Assembly (NCBI GenBank): GCA_008711295.1
Contig: VUYV01000155.1
Location: forward strand, 660,548 to 724,547
Source: Anarhynchus alexandrinus
Lineage: Eukaryota > Chordata > Aves > Charadriiformes > Charadriidae
Direction of reading: 5' to 3'
Length of the DNA: 64,000 bases
The notes under the pieces are model-generated. The model was not told the origin of the DNA. It saw only the letters and a program-made list of their open reading frames with translations, and searched no databases. Positions 11,791-21,828 of the stretch are shown here, piece by piece. Position 1 is the first letter of the stretch. Each line of letters starts with the position of its first letter. The position numbers and the translations under genes are program-made.

Positions 11791-14564
11791 CTGTGGCGTT
11801 CTTTATTTGCTGTAATCTTCCAGTATCTTCACTTTAAGCCTATGACTCTTACTTTCTCCTTGCTTTATTAGTTAGTTTCTTCCCTTTCGATCCATAATTC
11901 CACATCACCTTTTTCTAGCTTGGAAAGACTTTTGTTCTCAACTCCAGGAGACCAGTCTGCTACATCTTCTTTGTCCCTGTGTTTCATTTTAGAGTTCGTT
12001 TTCCTTCCCAACAACCAGTAAACCTTGGATGAATCCCCTTTTCCACTTTATTTTTTTGTTCCATTGATTTATTTCAGGATGCTATTTACATTAGGATGCG
12101 AGGCATTGGGATGCATTGGCTCTATGGTTGGGACCAGGGGTGCTTAAACATAGCTATCCGCATTTCCTGCCTATTCCAGACACCTCACCCACACTGAATC
12201 ATTTGATTTCTACTCCCAGTCCTTCTGAAGATGATGATATCATACACTGCTTATTGTATTGGATAAAATTTATCAACGCACTCTGTCGTCAAGTTGACAT
12301 CTCCTAGATGATTTTTCTGGCCTGAGCCCCCAGACCCCTCACCACTCACCACCAATTCATCTCCATGTACCTCCCATTCTGTTTTCATTCTCCCGCCTCC
12401 CTTGCTACAACCCAAACCTGTGTTTCTCTGTTTCCTTAATTCTCTTGCCCTTTAATCACTGTCCTGTCAAATGAAAAATAAGTGTCTTTCAAAACACACT
12501 TGAAGCATTTTAAATTTTTCTGCACAGATCACATGATAGCTTCCCCTCTTCTCCCACTCTCCCCATCCTTCACATCCTTATTTATGAGGATGGTATCAAC
12601 ACTTCTGCAAGTCCCACCAAGAGTTCTTCTAAGACATGGCTGATGCATACAGCTAGAGGCCAGGTTTATAGACAAAGGATGTCCCTCATAGCCACTGTGG
12701 AGACAGAAACCCTCCTCACCACAAGGGTGAACAAGTCCTTGGTTTCAGCAATGAGTGATTTATGGATCTGAACTCTTCCATTCATAGTGTTTCTAATACT
12801 GTTTCTCCAAAGAAACTGAGGGGATCATCTGGGATAAATTCTGAGTGACTAGGATCAGTCAGAGGGCACACAAAACCCCAGGGAACACCAACTTGCACAA
12901 AAGAATTTGGAATGAATGAGCTCAAAGAGGTATGATGGCAGGTGGGAATGTGTGTGCATGTTGAGAAAGGAGGGTTCACTGCTCTTTATCTGATAATCCT
13001 ACATTGAAATCTTTACCTCATCCAGTATCTCTAATTTCAAGGCAACCCAAACAAGCTAAGGGATTTTAAAACATTTTTAAAAGTCATCTTTTTTTCGTAA
13101 TAATAAAAGTTTCTCAACCTCAGTAATAGTAGGGAAGCTATAATTTAAAAACCTTTCCTTATGATCTTCACTGCTTCACTGGTTATGTTTTCTATACTGA
13201 AATGTTGCAGTGAAAAATTACTTATAGCCAAGTAAATAACCAGCTTAAGATCCTACATAAATCCTGTTTGTGCTGGATGATTTGTGGCCAGTTCTTTGGT
13301 CAATAACTGTGTATCCAAATTTATAGAGCTACTGTCCTGTGTGATCCGCATTATTTGAAATGGAAGTCAGGTTTACATGGCACAGAAAATGTAACACATT
13401 CAGGCTCCTGGGAAATTTTCCATGACCAAAATATGATTTTGCCTCTCTAATTGGAATGTAGCTGTATTCAAGACCATAGTGCAATAATGAGAAAAAGGGA
13501 CTAGCTTTAAACTATTTAGCTTACGTACTGGGCACACTCAAGCTAATTTGCTCAGTCAAGAAGAAGGAAAATTAGTCCATGTAGAATTTCATGCTATCAT
13601 GGCCATAGTGCTTCAATACTCAAGATGGCCAATTTAAGTTAGCTCAGAGATCTTCGCATTCCCATGATGTCTACTGGGTAGGCTTGGTCTAATTGGAAAG
13701 ACAACCTTTTTCTTTTGAGCATGGGTGATTATCTAAAATCCCAGATTCCACATGTTCAGTTTATACTGTTTGTGTGAATATTTCCATTAACATCACAACA
13801 CAGCTGAGTAAAGATCATCATGTATGAATGTTTACAGAATAACACCCAATGTAATAACTGAAGGTATGCCTTACAACTGAACCCCCAGGGCTGGTTAATT
13901 CCTTTCTGATATTGACTTTAAAGATATCACTTTGTATAGCTGCAATCTCTGTTTCCTACTTTGAACCTTCCCATGCTTGCTGCTTGTCTCAGAGATGAAG
14001 CTACAGAAAACACGTGAAAGAAACTGAATTTTGTTAAAGCCAAGCATGCATTTCCTTCTTCACTGTAACTCTTAAACAGAGCATGCCAGCAGCTGAAGGG
14101 GAACAATCTGAGAACAACCCATTTCACAGACAGTGCCTCTTAAAAAAGTTCACCAGTCCAGAATCAGATTGGCTGAAGTCTCCTAAGTGCTTTTGAGTTG
14201 GAAGTTAGCATTTTCAGTATTGCATTTTGAGAAACTAGAATAAGGTGGCAAGAAGTCATTAATTTAATTACATTAGCTCCTCTGGTGCTGCTTGCAATCA
14301 ATGTTGTGTTTATCAAATTTTCCATAAAAACTTTTTGCAATTTGTGCAATTTGGTTTGAGGTAAAACAGAAATAGTTAAGTAATTTTACTTTGCTGTTAA
14401 GCCTCTTCTAACTAACTGAACTGTCTGAATTTAACAGCATATTGTCCAGATGCTGTTTGCTCCCAGAGAGATAAAACCTGATTATTTATAATTTATGCCA
14501 AGGAATGGTATGCAGAGAGGCTTTTTCTTACACTTATTACTATAACAACCAAGGCAGCTAACTT
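11791..14564. other. Non-genic sequence
   Basis: AT-rich unique DNA with only short open frames. No RNA gene or classified repeat was recognised. Confidence 0.6.
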
Positions 14565-15046
14565 GGTTATGTGCCCTGTTGGAGGGTCAGAAACAGAAAA
14601 CGTAGAGGGGTCCCACCTGCAGGGAGGAGCGGACAGGACAGGTGACCCAAAACTGACCAACAGGGTATTCCATCCCATCTGCCTCATGCTCGGTATAAAA
14701 GCTGAGGGATCAAAGGGTCAATTCTCTTTCTTCAATGGCCGGAGTCCAAGGAAAGGANCCAGTCTGTGCATTCCTGAATCCAGATCTGGAATCCAGTTCC
14801 CATCCATTGCTGAGTTCAGTCTGGGACTTTCCCAGTGCCTGTCAGTGCCGTGAGCATCATCCTGGGAGCTTGATATGGTTTTGTATATATTGTCTATATT
14901 TTAATTATTTTATTAATATTTCATTAACGTAGTTTAGTTTTATTTTAAACTCATAAGTCTCTTTCCCTCTCCCTCCTTTCCTTGGAAAGAGAGGTGGGGG
15001 AGAGCATCTGCCATTCGTTCCAGTGGCCAGTCCAGCCCAAACCACA
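14565..15046 (+). mobile_element. Solo LTR of an avian endogenous retrovirus (ERVL-like), partly decayed
   Basis: The segment has LTR architecture on the plus strand. A U3-like part is followed by a TATA box (TATAAAA, 14694-14700), then a less structured R/U5, a T-rich and CCCT-rich block near 14950-15000, and a terminus ending in CCACA at 15046. The block just upstream of the TATA (CCATCT, then CTCATGCTC before TATAAAA) matches the corresponding block of the minus-strand LTR at 30.1-30.7 kb (CCATCTGACATCATGCTC before TTTATAAA), so both belong to one broad family. No gag, pol or env frame is present. Target duplications were not found; the 5' end is approximate. One N lies inside, at 14758. 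Confidence 0.7.
14694..14700 (+). promoter_or_regulatory. TATA box of the LTR
   Basis: TATAAAA preceded by CTCATGCTCGG; its counterpart in the 30 kb LTR is TTTATAAA preceded by CATCATGCTCAG. This would be the core promoter of the former retrovirus. Whether it still drives transcription cannot be judged. Confidence 0.6.
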
Positions 15047-15604
15047 ATTTTATACAAATACAACAGCAATAAACTGCTCACAACTCAGCTACAGTGTTTC
15101 TAACACAGCACTTAATCCTTTTTATTTAATCTACTAAACAATGCAATATTTACTTTAGGTATCACTGCAGCACTGTGTGTTATCTTCTTAAAGTCCACTA
15201 ATAATTGCCATTTATGTAAAATTATTCCTTTTTAAAATATATAAATTTTTTAGTGTCACATCTGGTACATTACTAGACTATACATTCATATTTTGTTATG
15301 AATTGAGCTTTACCTGAGTGATGTTGTACAGCACTTAACAATCACTGTTCAGAACAGGCTACCTTATCAACTGCACTTTCAAAATAAATTTCAAATGCAT
15401 GTGACAGGTCTTCTTGCATTTTAAGATGGAAGAGGTTAGATGGTTTCAAATGACATCATGAAATATTTCAGAAAGTCAGATTTCAGTTTACAAGCCAGTG
15501 GTGTAAAGGTAGGTCCTCCAATACTCTAATAAATATTAATAAATATAAATTCTGTCAATATGCTCCAGAATCAAAAGAAAGGCCATTTAATAACCACTTT
15601 CTCC
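15047..15604. other. Non-genic AT-rich sequence
   Basis: Short AT-rich spacer between an LTR and a CR1 copy; nothing recognisable. Confidence 0.6.
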
Positions 15605-16262
15605 AAGGCTTTCAACACGGTTCCCCACAGCGTGGGGGGGGGTTCCTAGAGAAACCACTAGACAAGCGGTCTGTGCGGTGGGTGGGAACTGGCTGACAGG
15701 CCACACCCAGAGGGTGGTGGTCAATAGCTTTTTCAAACTGGCAACCGGTCACAAGTGGGGTCCCCCAGGGATCAATACTGGGCCCAATGCTGTTTAATAT
15801 CTTCATAAATGATCTGGATGATGGGATCAAGTGTGCCCTGATGAAGTTTGTTGATGACACCAAACTGAGTGGGGAAAAGGACACTACAGAAGGGAGAGCC
15901 ACCCTGCAGGAAGACCTGGATAGGCTGGAAGAGTGGGCTGACAAGAACCTTAAGAAGTTCAACAAGGACAAGTATAAGGTTTTGCACCTGGGAAAACATA
16001 ATCCAGGAGTGCAGCACAGGCTAGGACCTACCCAGCTGGGGAGCAGCTCCATGGAAAGGGACTTGGAGGTCCTGGTGGACAACAAGCTCAATATGAGTGA
16101 ACAGTGTGCTGCTGAGGCAAAGCAAGCCAGCAGGATGATATGTTGCATCAACAATGGCATCACCAGCAGATATAAAGAAGTCACTATCCCACTCTTGTCA
16201 GGCCACACCTGGGACACTGTGTTCAGTTTTGAAAATTTTCATAATAAGAGCAGCAAGCCTTT
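15605..16262 (+). mobile_element. CR1 LINE fragment, reverse transcriptase core
   Basis: Plus-strand CR1 covering the middle of ORF2. It opens inside RT motif A, where AFNTVPHS corresponds to the family's KAFDTVPHD, and stops near 16262 inside the post-RT region, where a minus-strand CR1 tail begins. Both ends are truncated. It is more decayed than the 11 kb copy, with a G run and likely frame slip near 15635-15645. Confidence 0.9.
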
Positions 16263-16268
16263 GGAATA
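15741..16268 (+). pseudogene. CR1 ORF2 reverse transcriptase fragment
   Basis: From about 15741 one frame stays open to the stop at 16267 and encodes the catalytic palm of a CR1 reverse transcriptase. In order it shows GVPQGSILGPMLFNIFIND (RT motif B region), then KFVDDTKLSG, the motif C box that holds the two catalytic Asp residues (usual family form FADDTKL, so Ala is replaced by Val), then DLDRLEEWADKNLKKFNKDK and the LVDNKLNMSEQCA block. The final residues before the stop no longer match the family. The catalytic pair DD is still present but motif A and everything upstream are lost or frameshifted, and no start exists, so it is a dead fragment. Confidence 0.88.
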
Positions 16269-16271
16269 ATC

Positions 16272-16469
16272 ATGAAATCAGAGAATCATAAAGTCATAGA
16301 ATCATCGAGGTTGTAAAGGACCTTTAAGATCGTCAAGTGCAACCATCAACCTAACACTGTTGATACCACCACTAAACCATGTCCCTAAGCACATCTATCC
16401 ATCTTTTAAATACCTCTAGGGATGGCGACTCCACCACTTCCCTGGGCAGCCTGTTCCAGTGTTTGATAA
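16272..16469 (-). mobile_element. CR1 LINE 3' tail (second subfamily)
   Basis: Minus-strand CR1 3' end: degenerate ATCATAGAATCAT units at about 16272-16304, then the GAGGTTGTAAAGGACC block, then a segment with CACCACTAAACCATGTCC, which marks a CR1 subfamily different from the 11 kb copy. It stops at 16469, at the equivalent of the [10 protein letters not shown] block. It is inserted against plus-strand CR1 on both sides. Confidence 0.85.
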
Positions 16470-16485
16470 CCCAGGGAAGTGGTGG
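16431..16485. repeat. Perfect 16-bp inverted repeat at a CR1/CR1 junction
   Basis: CCACCACTTCCCTGGG at 16431-16446 is exactly reverse-complementary to 16470-16485, with a 23-base loop. Both arms are the same piece of CR1 ORF2 (the LPREVVE codons) in opposite orientation, so the palindrome arises from two oppositely oriented CR1 tails meeting head to head. Confidence 0.9.
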
Positions 16486-16620
16486 ATTTCCCAACACTGG
16501 ACACTTTTAAGATTCAGCAGGACCGGGTGCTGGGCCATCTTGTCTAGACTGTGCTTTTGCCAAGAAAGTTGTGACCAGATGATCCCTGAGGTCCCTTCCA
16601 ACCTGCTATTCTAGATTTCT
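16470..16620 (+). mobile_element. CR1 LINE 3' tail, plus strand
   Basis: Plus-strand CR1 3' end: the end of ORF2 (GGGAAGTGGTGGA...), the GGACCAGATGATCCCTGAGG-type UTR block at about 16572-16592 (with one inserted T), CCCTTCCAACCTGCTATTCT and a decayed terminal repeat to about 16620. It may be the continuation of the copy at 15605-16262, but roughly 350 bp of ORF2 between them is missing. Confidence 0.85.
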
Positions 16621-19132
16621 ATGGTTCACTATATCTCTATGTATCAATTATACACACAAGTGCATACATACTAATCTCCATATTCCTTATTATTCTAAAA
16701 TTTAATTTTTATATTGAAAATATGAGAACGAGAATGTTTTCAAAACAATTGCAAAAATGTACTATTAAAGTATGCTCATTTAGCAAGTCATTTTCTTTAG
16801 TCTCATGACCAGGGGAGATATGTATTATACATAATATACAAGAGCTCAGCCTCTCAGCCTGACAAAATAATATAGACACATGCAGATTTCTGGGTGATCC
16901 TTTTAAGTAAACATCAATGGCCCAGTGGGGAAAAAAAAATAGAAAAAGAAAGTCTATAAAAAATCTGTTCATAAAACTTACATGCAACACAAAGGTTAGT
17001 GAAGAATGAAACGGAGGGGAAATAAAGAGCAGATTAATTATTTGGTAAACAGGACACAATTTCCCAAGTGCAAGGAAACAAACATCCAAGAACCAAGGAC
17101 ATGGATCAGTCACGCCAAGGGCTGGGGACTGTATGTTTGAAATCCATAATTCTGAACACACTTAGTGAAACTGTAGTTCTAAAAAACTAAACCTGATCTT
17201 TCAGTTCAGAATATCATTTAAAATGTTTAACATAAGCCTTAAATATACAAACAGACATACCTGTAAGAAGGATGATTAAAAGATCTTGCCACTGTATGTT
17301 TTCTGGATAAATCTGCTCTGCACAGTTGTCCCCTTCCAGTGCCCGTATGACAGTGTTACAGTCTGTGTTGCAGTTTCAACATAGGGCGGGAGAGAAGGAA
17401 GAATTTTTTCTAACAAAGATGGAGAGCAACACATAGCAGAAATCCATATGATGCAGAGCCCTGTGGAAGAAAGTAGGCATGGGGGGCAACTCCAAATGCC
17501 AAAGTTTGGGGAAAGAGGCACTGTTTATTTCTGCATTAGCCAGCGATAGTTCAGCAATAAATGTATAAGCAGACTCGGAACAGTCACTAGAGACCAGGTA
17601 TTTGCTCTTTTTTGGATAAGCTCCCATCAGTCATTCTTTCAGGTAGCCTGTCTCTCCCTGAATATACTCAGTGGTAGAATTTTAAGGGTATAAGTAGTTT
17701 TATAGGACTACTTAAGTACCTCTAGTCTCCAGTTGCCCAAGTGTTTTGTTTCTGTATTTAAGCATATAAATTCTGCTATAGTTTCTCTTTAGGTTGTGAA
17801 ATCTTGCTTAGGATTTCAAAATAAGTTTTGTTGTAGCACTTGATTTACTCCCTGCCGGTACTTATGAGTGGTGAAAAAAAGAATTATGAATGACCTAAGC
17901 TGGAGAAGCTCCAAACAGAAGGAAGGAGTTATGTCAAGACAATGAAGGCATCCTCTGCATAGATTAGAAGCTGCTCATCATCCTTTGTTCTCCAGGACAG
18001 TGAGTTGCCTTTAGGAACCTGAATACCAGGAAAATAAATTGGGTTTTATTTAGCAAGAATTCTACAGAATTTAAAAAATTGTGGCTGGCAGCTAAATGCT
18101 AAATCTTATGAGGCAAAATAAGAGATGTTTCACATTGCATAAGGAACCAGTTGGCAAATTAGACATTTGTAGTGTGTTGTTTGTTTTTTATTATTTCAAA
18201 AGTTTAAGATAAGTCTTTGTTTAATTGAATAAATGTTTTTGAACAACTTTATTAAACACACCATTAGCAAAAAATAACAGGTACTTAAAGGTTCCCAAAC
18301 CTTCTGTCTTCCTTTGTCCTGCAAAACTGCTGAAAGAGAAACTATTTGATTGATTTTATTATTACGCTTCAGACATAAATTATATTGTGATTTATGGTTT
18401 TTCATAGCTAGATAAAAAGACTCTATGTATTTCAAAATACATGTAATTTTCATTCCATTGCTGCCTTCCTTGTTTTACTTTCTCTAGTGAATGGGGATTA
18501 TTTCAAGATTACTTAGGCTTTTATGAATATATGACTTTACAGTCCCAAAGGTGAAATTCTGTAGACAGAGGCTCTTATACATGTTTATGTCTGGATTTCC
18601 ATAGGACATGATGTGCATGCTTAGAAATGAGTATCACTTCTTTGCAGGAGGGCAATGGATTCAGTCCATTAGCCCTCAAAAGCTGGAAGAAAGAGAGCGA
18701 TGGAAACTGCTTCAGTCCTGAGGCTGCAGTAGCCACAGCAGCAGCTGTTACACAATGTGCTCTTAGCATGAATGAAATAGGTCAAGCTGAAGGCTGACTA
18801 GTCCTTGGGTAGACTGCAAAGTGTAATGCCTCGGAACTTCACAACTTTCATGTGCCAAGAACACATCTCTGCTTGAATGTTGTGACATGAGTTGCTGTCA
18901 CTTAGGGTAGTGTTCTTGCCTCGTATTGCACCAGTTCCTTGTGGAAACATCTCCTTTACCCCACACTGGTCATATACAGATTATTGCTGCACGGCTCATC
19001 TGGCTCAGGACAGACTGGCACTGGCACAGCAAGTGTATGATGGAGAACTGGCTGGTGAAACAAGGAAGGGAGAAAACTGTTTCACTTCACTGTCATTCTC
19101 CCTTTCTCCTTTCATCACGCTCTGCTGCATTT
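16621..19132. other. Non-genic AT-rich sequence
   Basis: No gene or classified repeat. A 150-codon minus-strand open frame (16709-17161) has a hydrophobic, low-complexity composition and no recognised family, and is treated as chance. Confidence 0.55.
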
Positions 19133-19600
19133 ACAGAATCACAGAATCACAGAATGGTAGGGGTTGGAAGGGACTTTCAGAGGTCATCTAGTCCAACCAC
19201 CTTGCCATAGCAGGTTCACCTAGAGCAGGTTGGACAGGAACACATCCAGGTGGGTTTTGAATATCTCCAGAGAAGGAGACTCCACAACCTCTCTGGGCAG
19301 CCTGTTCCAGTGCTCTGTCACCCTCAAAGTAAAGAAGTTTTTTCTCATGTTCAGATGGAATTTCCTCCATTCCAGCTTGTGCCCACTGCCTCTTGTCCTG
19401 TCCCTGGGCACCACTGAAAAGAGTCTGGCCCTGTCCTCGTGACACCCACCCTATAGGTATTTATAAGCATTGGTGGGATCTCCTCTAAGTCTTCTCTTCT
19501 CCAGGCTAAATGGACACAGGTTTCTCAGCCTTTCCTCTTAATAGAGGTACTCCATTCCCTTGATCATCTTTGTAGCCCTCTGTTGGAGTCTCCCCAGTAG
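19133..19600 (-). mobile_element. CR1 LINE, 5'-truncated 3' end
   Basis: Minus-strand CR1 with three ACAGAATC-type terminal units at 19133-19155, a GGGGTTGGAAGGGAC block, and the end of ORF2 in two frames: about 19414-19220 reads [20 protein letters not shown] and [20 protein letters not shown] frameshift separates it from the upstream part (codons for [16 protein letters not shown] residues near 19440-19480). The terminal unit is ACAGAATC rather than ATCATAGA, indicating a different CR1 subfamily from the 11 and 53 kb copies. The 5' boundary near 19600 is approximate. Confidence 0.92.
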
Positions 19601-20179
19601 AGAGCCAGTTTCCTTTCCCTGGCATCCCACGTGGAATTGAAATGCTCAAGCTTACCCGTTTTTACTGCCTAGGAAAGGTGAGTGCAGCAAAAGGGTGGAA
19701 ACCGATGCATGCTCTCAGTTAAAGCACATCCCTCAGTCTCCAGAACTCCATGAATGAAAGTGAAGATGGGGAAGAAACACAGCAAAAAATATGGCCGTTA
19801 AAAGCCAGGACATGGCTGCAATTCTAGCAAAATGATTGCTTGGTCTTAAACCTCTGGGATCTTTTACAGAATCCAGTTTAAGTTTAGAAGGAAATCTAAT
19901 TATGAGGCTTTTAACACTCGTAAGTAGAAGCTAAGCTCAGCTCTAAACCAAGACAGACGAAGTACCTTTGCTGCCGTGTCACTAATTGGTCATTTGGAGC
20001 ACTGGGATTGCCAGGATTGACACAGTGAAAATGAAAGGCAATTCGTGAGTCACTGATAATTAAGTAGGGAGGAACTAAAGGAAAACCTGTTTTACTGCCG
20101 GTTTGGCAGTTTCAGAACGTCAGCCATGACCCAGCAGCAGAGAGGAAAATGCTACACTGAAGTAGCAATGCATTTTTGG

Positions 20180-21060
20180 TGTGTGTTTCCACAGAAATTC
20201 AGTGCAAACAGTGAACTGCTAACAGATGTGGTGAGCTGACCCAAGGACACTTTGTCTCTACATGTCAATGCAAGACAGCAATATTTCATCATATCGAAGA
20301 ACTTTCATTTCACACCTGACTGAAAGCCAAAATATGAAGTCCCAGAGCAGATGCCACTTTTGGATTATGTCAGTCTGAGCAGTCAGCATGCATTAAAATT
20401 GCCTGTGTCAGAAATGGCTGCGCTACATATGTTTAGCTGGTGCTCACCAAACGACCTTCCAGCCTGCTATTGTGGTGTCGCAAAACTGAGAAGAAATCAT
20501 TAGAAAGTGTGAGTCTGATAATCCGAGAACACGCTGGCCTTATTAGCTATAAGAAAAAGACCCTGCCCCCTGAGCAATTTCTGCAAGCTGTCAAACATCA
20601 TCAGACATGACAGCCTTTGCTTGGCACTGGGATCCTATCCACGCTGTAAACTATTTGCCTGGGGTTCTGCAGATAATGGAGATGGAACAAACACTGCAGT
20701 AAATGAACCTGTCTGTCTCACAGGGTGACATCAGACTGGATCTCCATACGAACTACAAGTATTATTATGGAAATTGCATCTTGACACTTTGATATAAGAA
20801 ACACTTCCAGAATATTTGGAATATGTTATCTAAAATTATTTGTCTTGGGTGGGAGAGAAACAAACATACTAGTGGAGCAGCAAGGAGAGGAATGACTGCG
20901 CTTTTTGTCTATAGTCATTAGATAAATGCATTAAAAATGACTGCATAATGAAATGCAAACACTAGATAACAGGTCAGGGACCATTTCTGAAAAATACTTA
21001 TTGACATTTATGGTCTTTGTTCACTCTGTGGTGTGCCCTTGAAGCCGGGGGTAAATAAGG
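20180..21060. promoter_or_regulatory. Candidate conserved non-coding block
   Basis: This segment has no recognisable repeat, few homopolymers, balanced composition, and homeodomain-like and octamer-like motifs (for example ATTAAAAATGACTGCATAATGAAATGCAAAC near 20930-20960, cited by position). Such texture is typical of conserved enhancers in vertebrate gene deserts. This is an impression only: conservation cannot be seen in a single sequence. Confidence 0.2.
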
Positions 21061-21806
21061 TATAAAAAACACTCAGGGTTATCGTCAAACACAGCACAGC
21101 CAACATTTGCCATAGTTGAAGCTGCAGTTATCCTTCAGGGAAGATGCCTCCAAGAGTTCCCCAAAGAGAAAGACATCCTCAGTTGCTCGCACTCGTGTAA
21201 AAATGAGTGGGAAGTGTCCTATTCTTCCCCTCACTAATCCACAGTCCCTGGAAGTCTGATAACTGATACGGCACAGGCAGAAATTTCTGCTGTGCACATG
21301 AGCAATGCCTGTGCACCATCTCGCTGCCCTGTGCATCTGAGTAAAGCCGCCAACCACACCTTATTCCTGCAGGAGAAGAGGTGCTGATTTTCAGGATCAG
21401 GATCCAAGCGACACTTCTCTACTTCACCATCTGTCTGTTAATTACCGGCTTCCTTCCACTCAGTAAATCAGCCTCCATCAGTTCTTGTTGCTGCAGGATG
21501 AGAGACATTATGAAGCCAAATGTGAGAATTTCAGTGGTACAGAAGACCCTGGGGTTGTATCTGAAAGACCAGTCATAAGGGTAATAAGCTGAGAGAAGAC
21601 AAAGAATTGCTCCCTGGGTGTGATGCAAGCCACACTTCTGAAAAGCTAAACATTATTCAGAAAGCATGGTATAAAGCCCATAATAGAGATGATATAATGC
21701 AACCTTTAAAAAAGAAAAGAAAAAAGATAAAACATATGCATTAAAAGACATATTTCTGTATAACGCAGTTTTAAGGAGGAATTATTCCTACTCTGTGTAT
21801 TTTATG

Positions 21807-21828
21807 CACACACACACGCACACACACA
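21807..21828. repeat. (CA)n microsatellite, short
   Basis: Eleven CA-type dinucleotides with one CG interruption. Confidence 0.9.

Noticed and set aside
16709..17161. 150-codon minus-strand open frame with hydrophobic stretches
   Set aside because: Hydrophobicity comes from A/T-rich low-complexity sequence (poly-A reads as Phe on the other strand); no family recognised.
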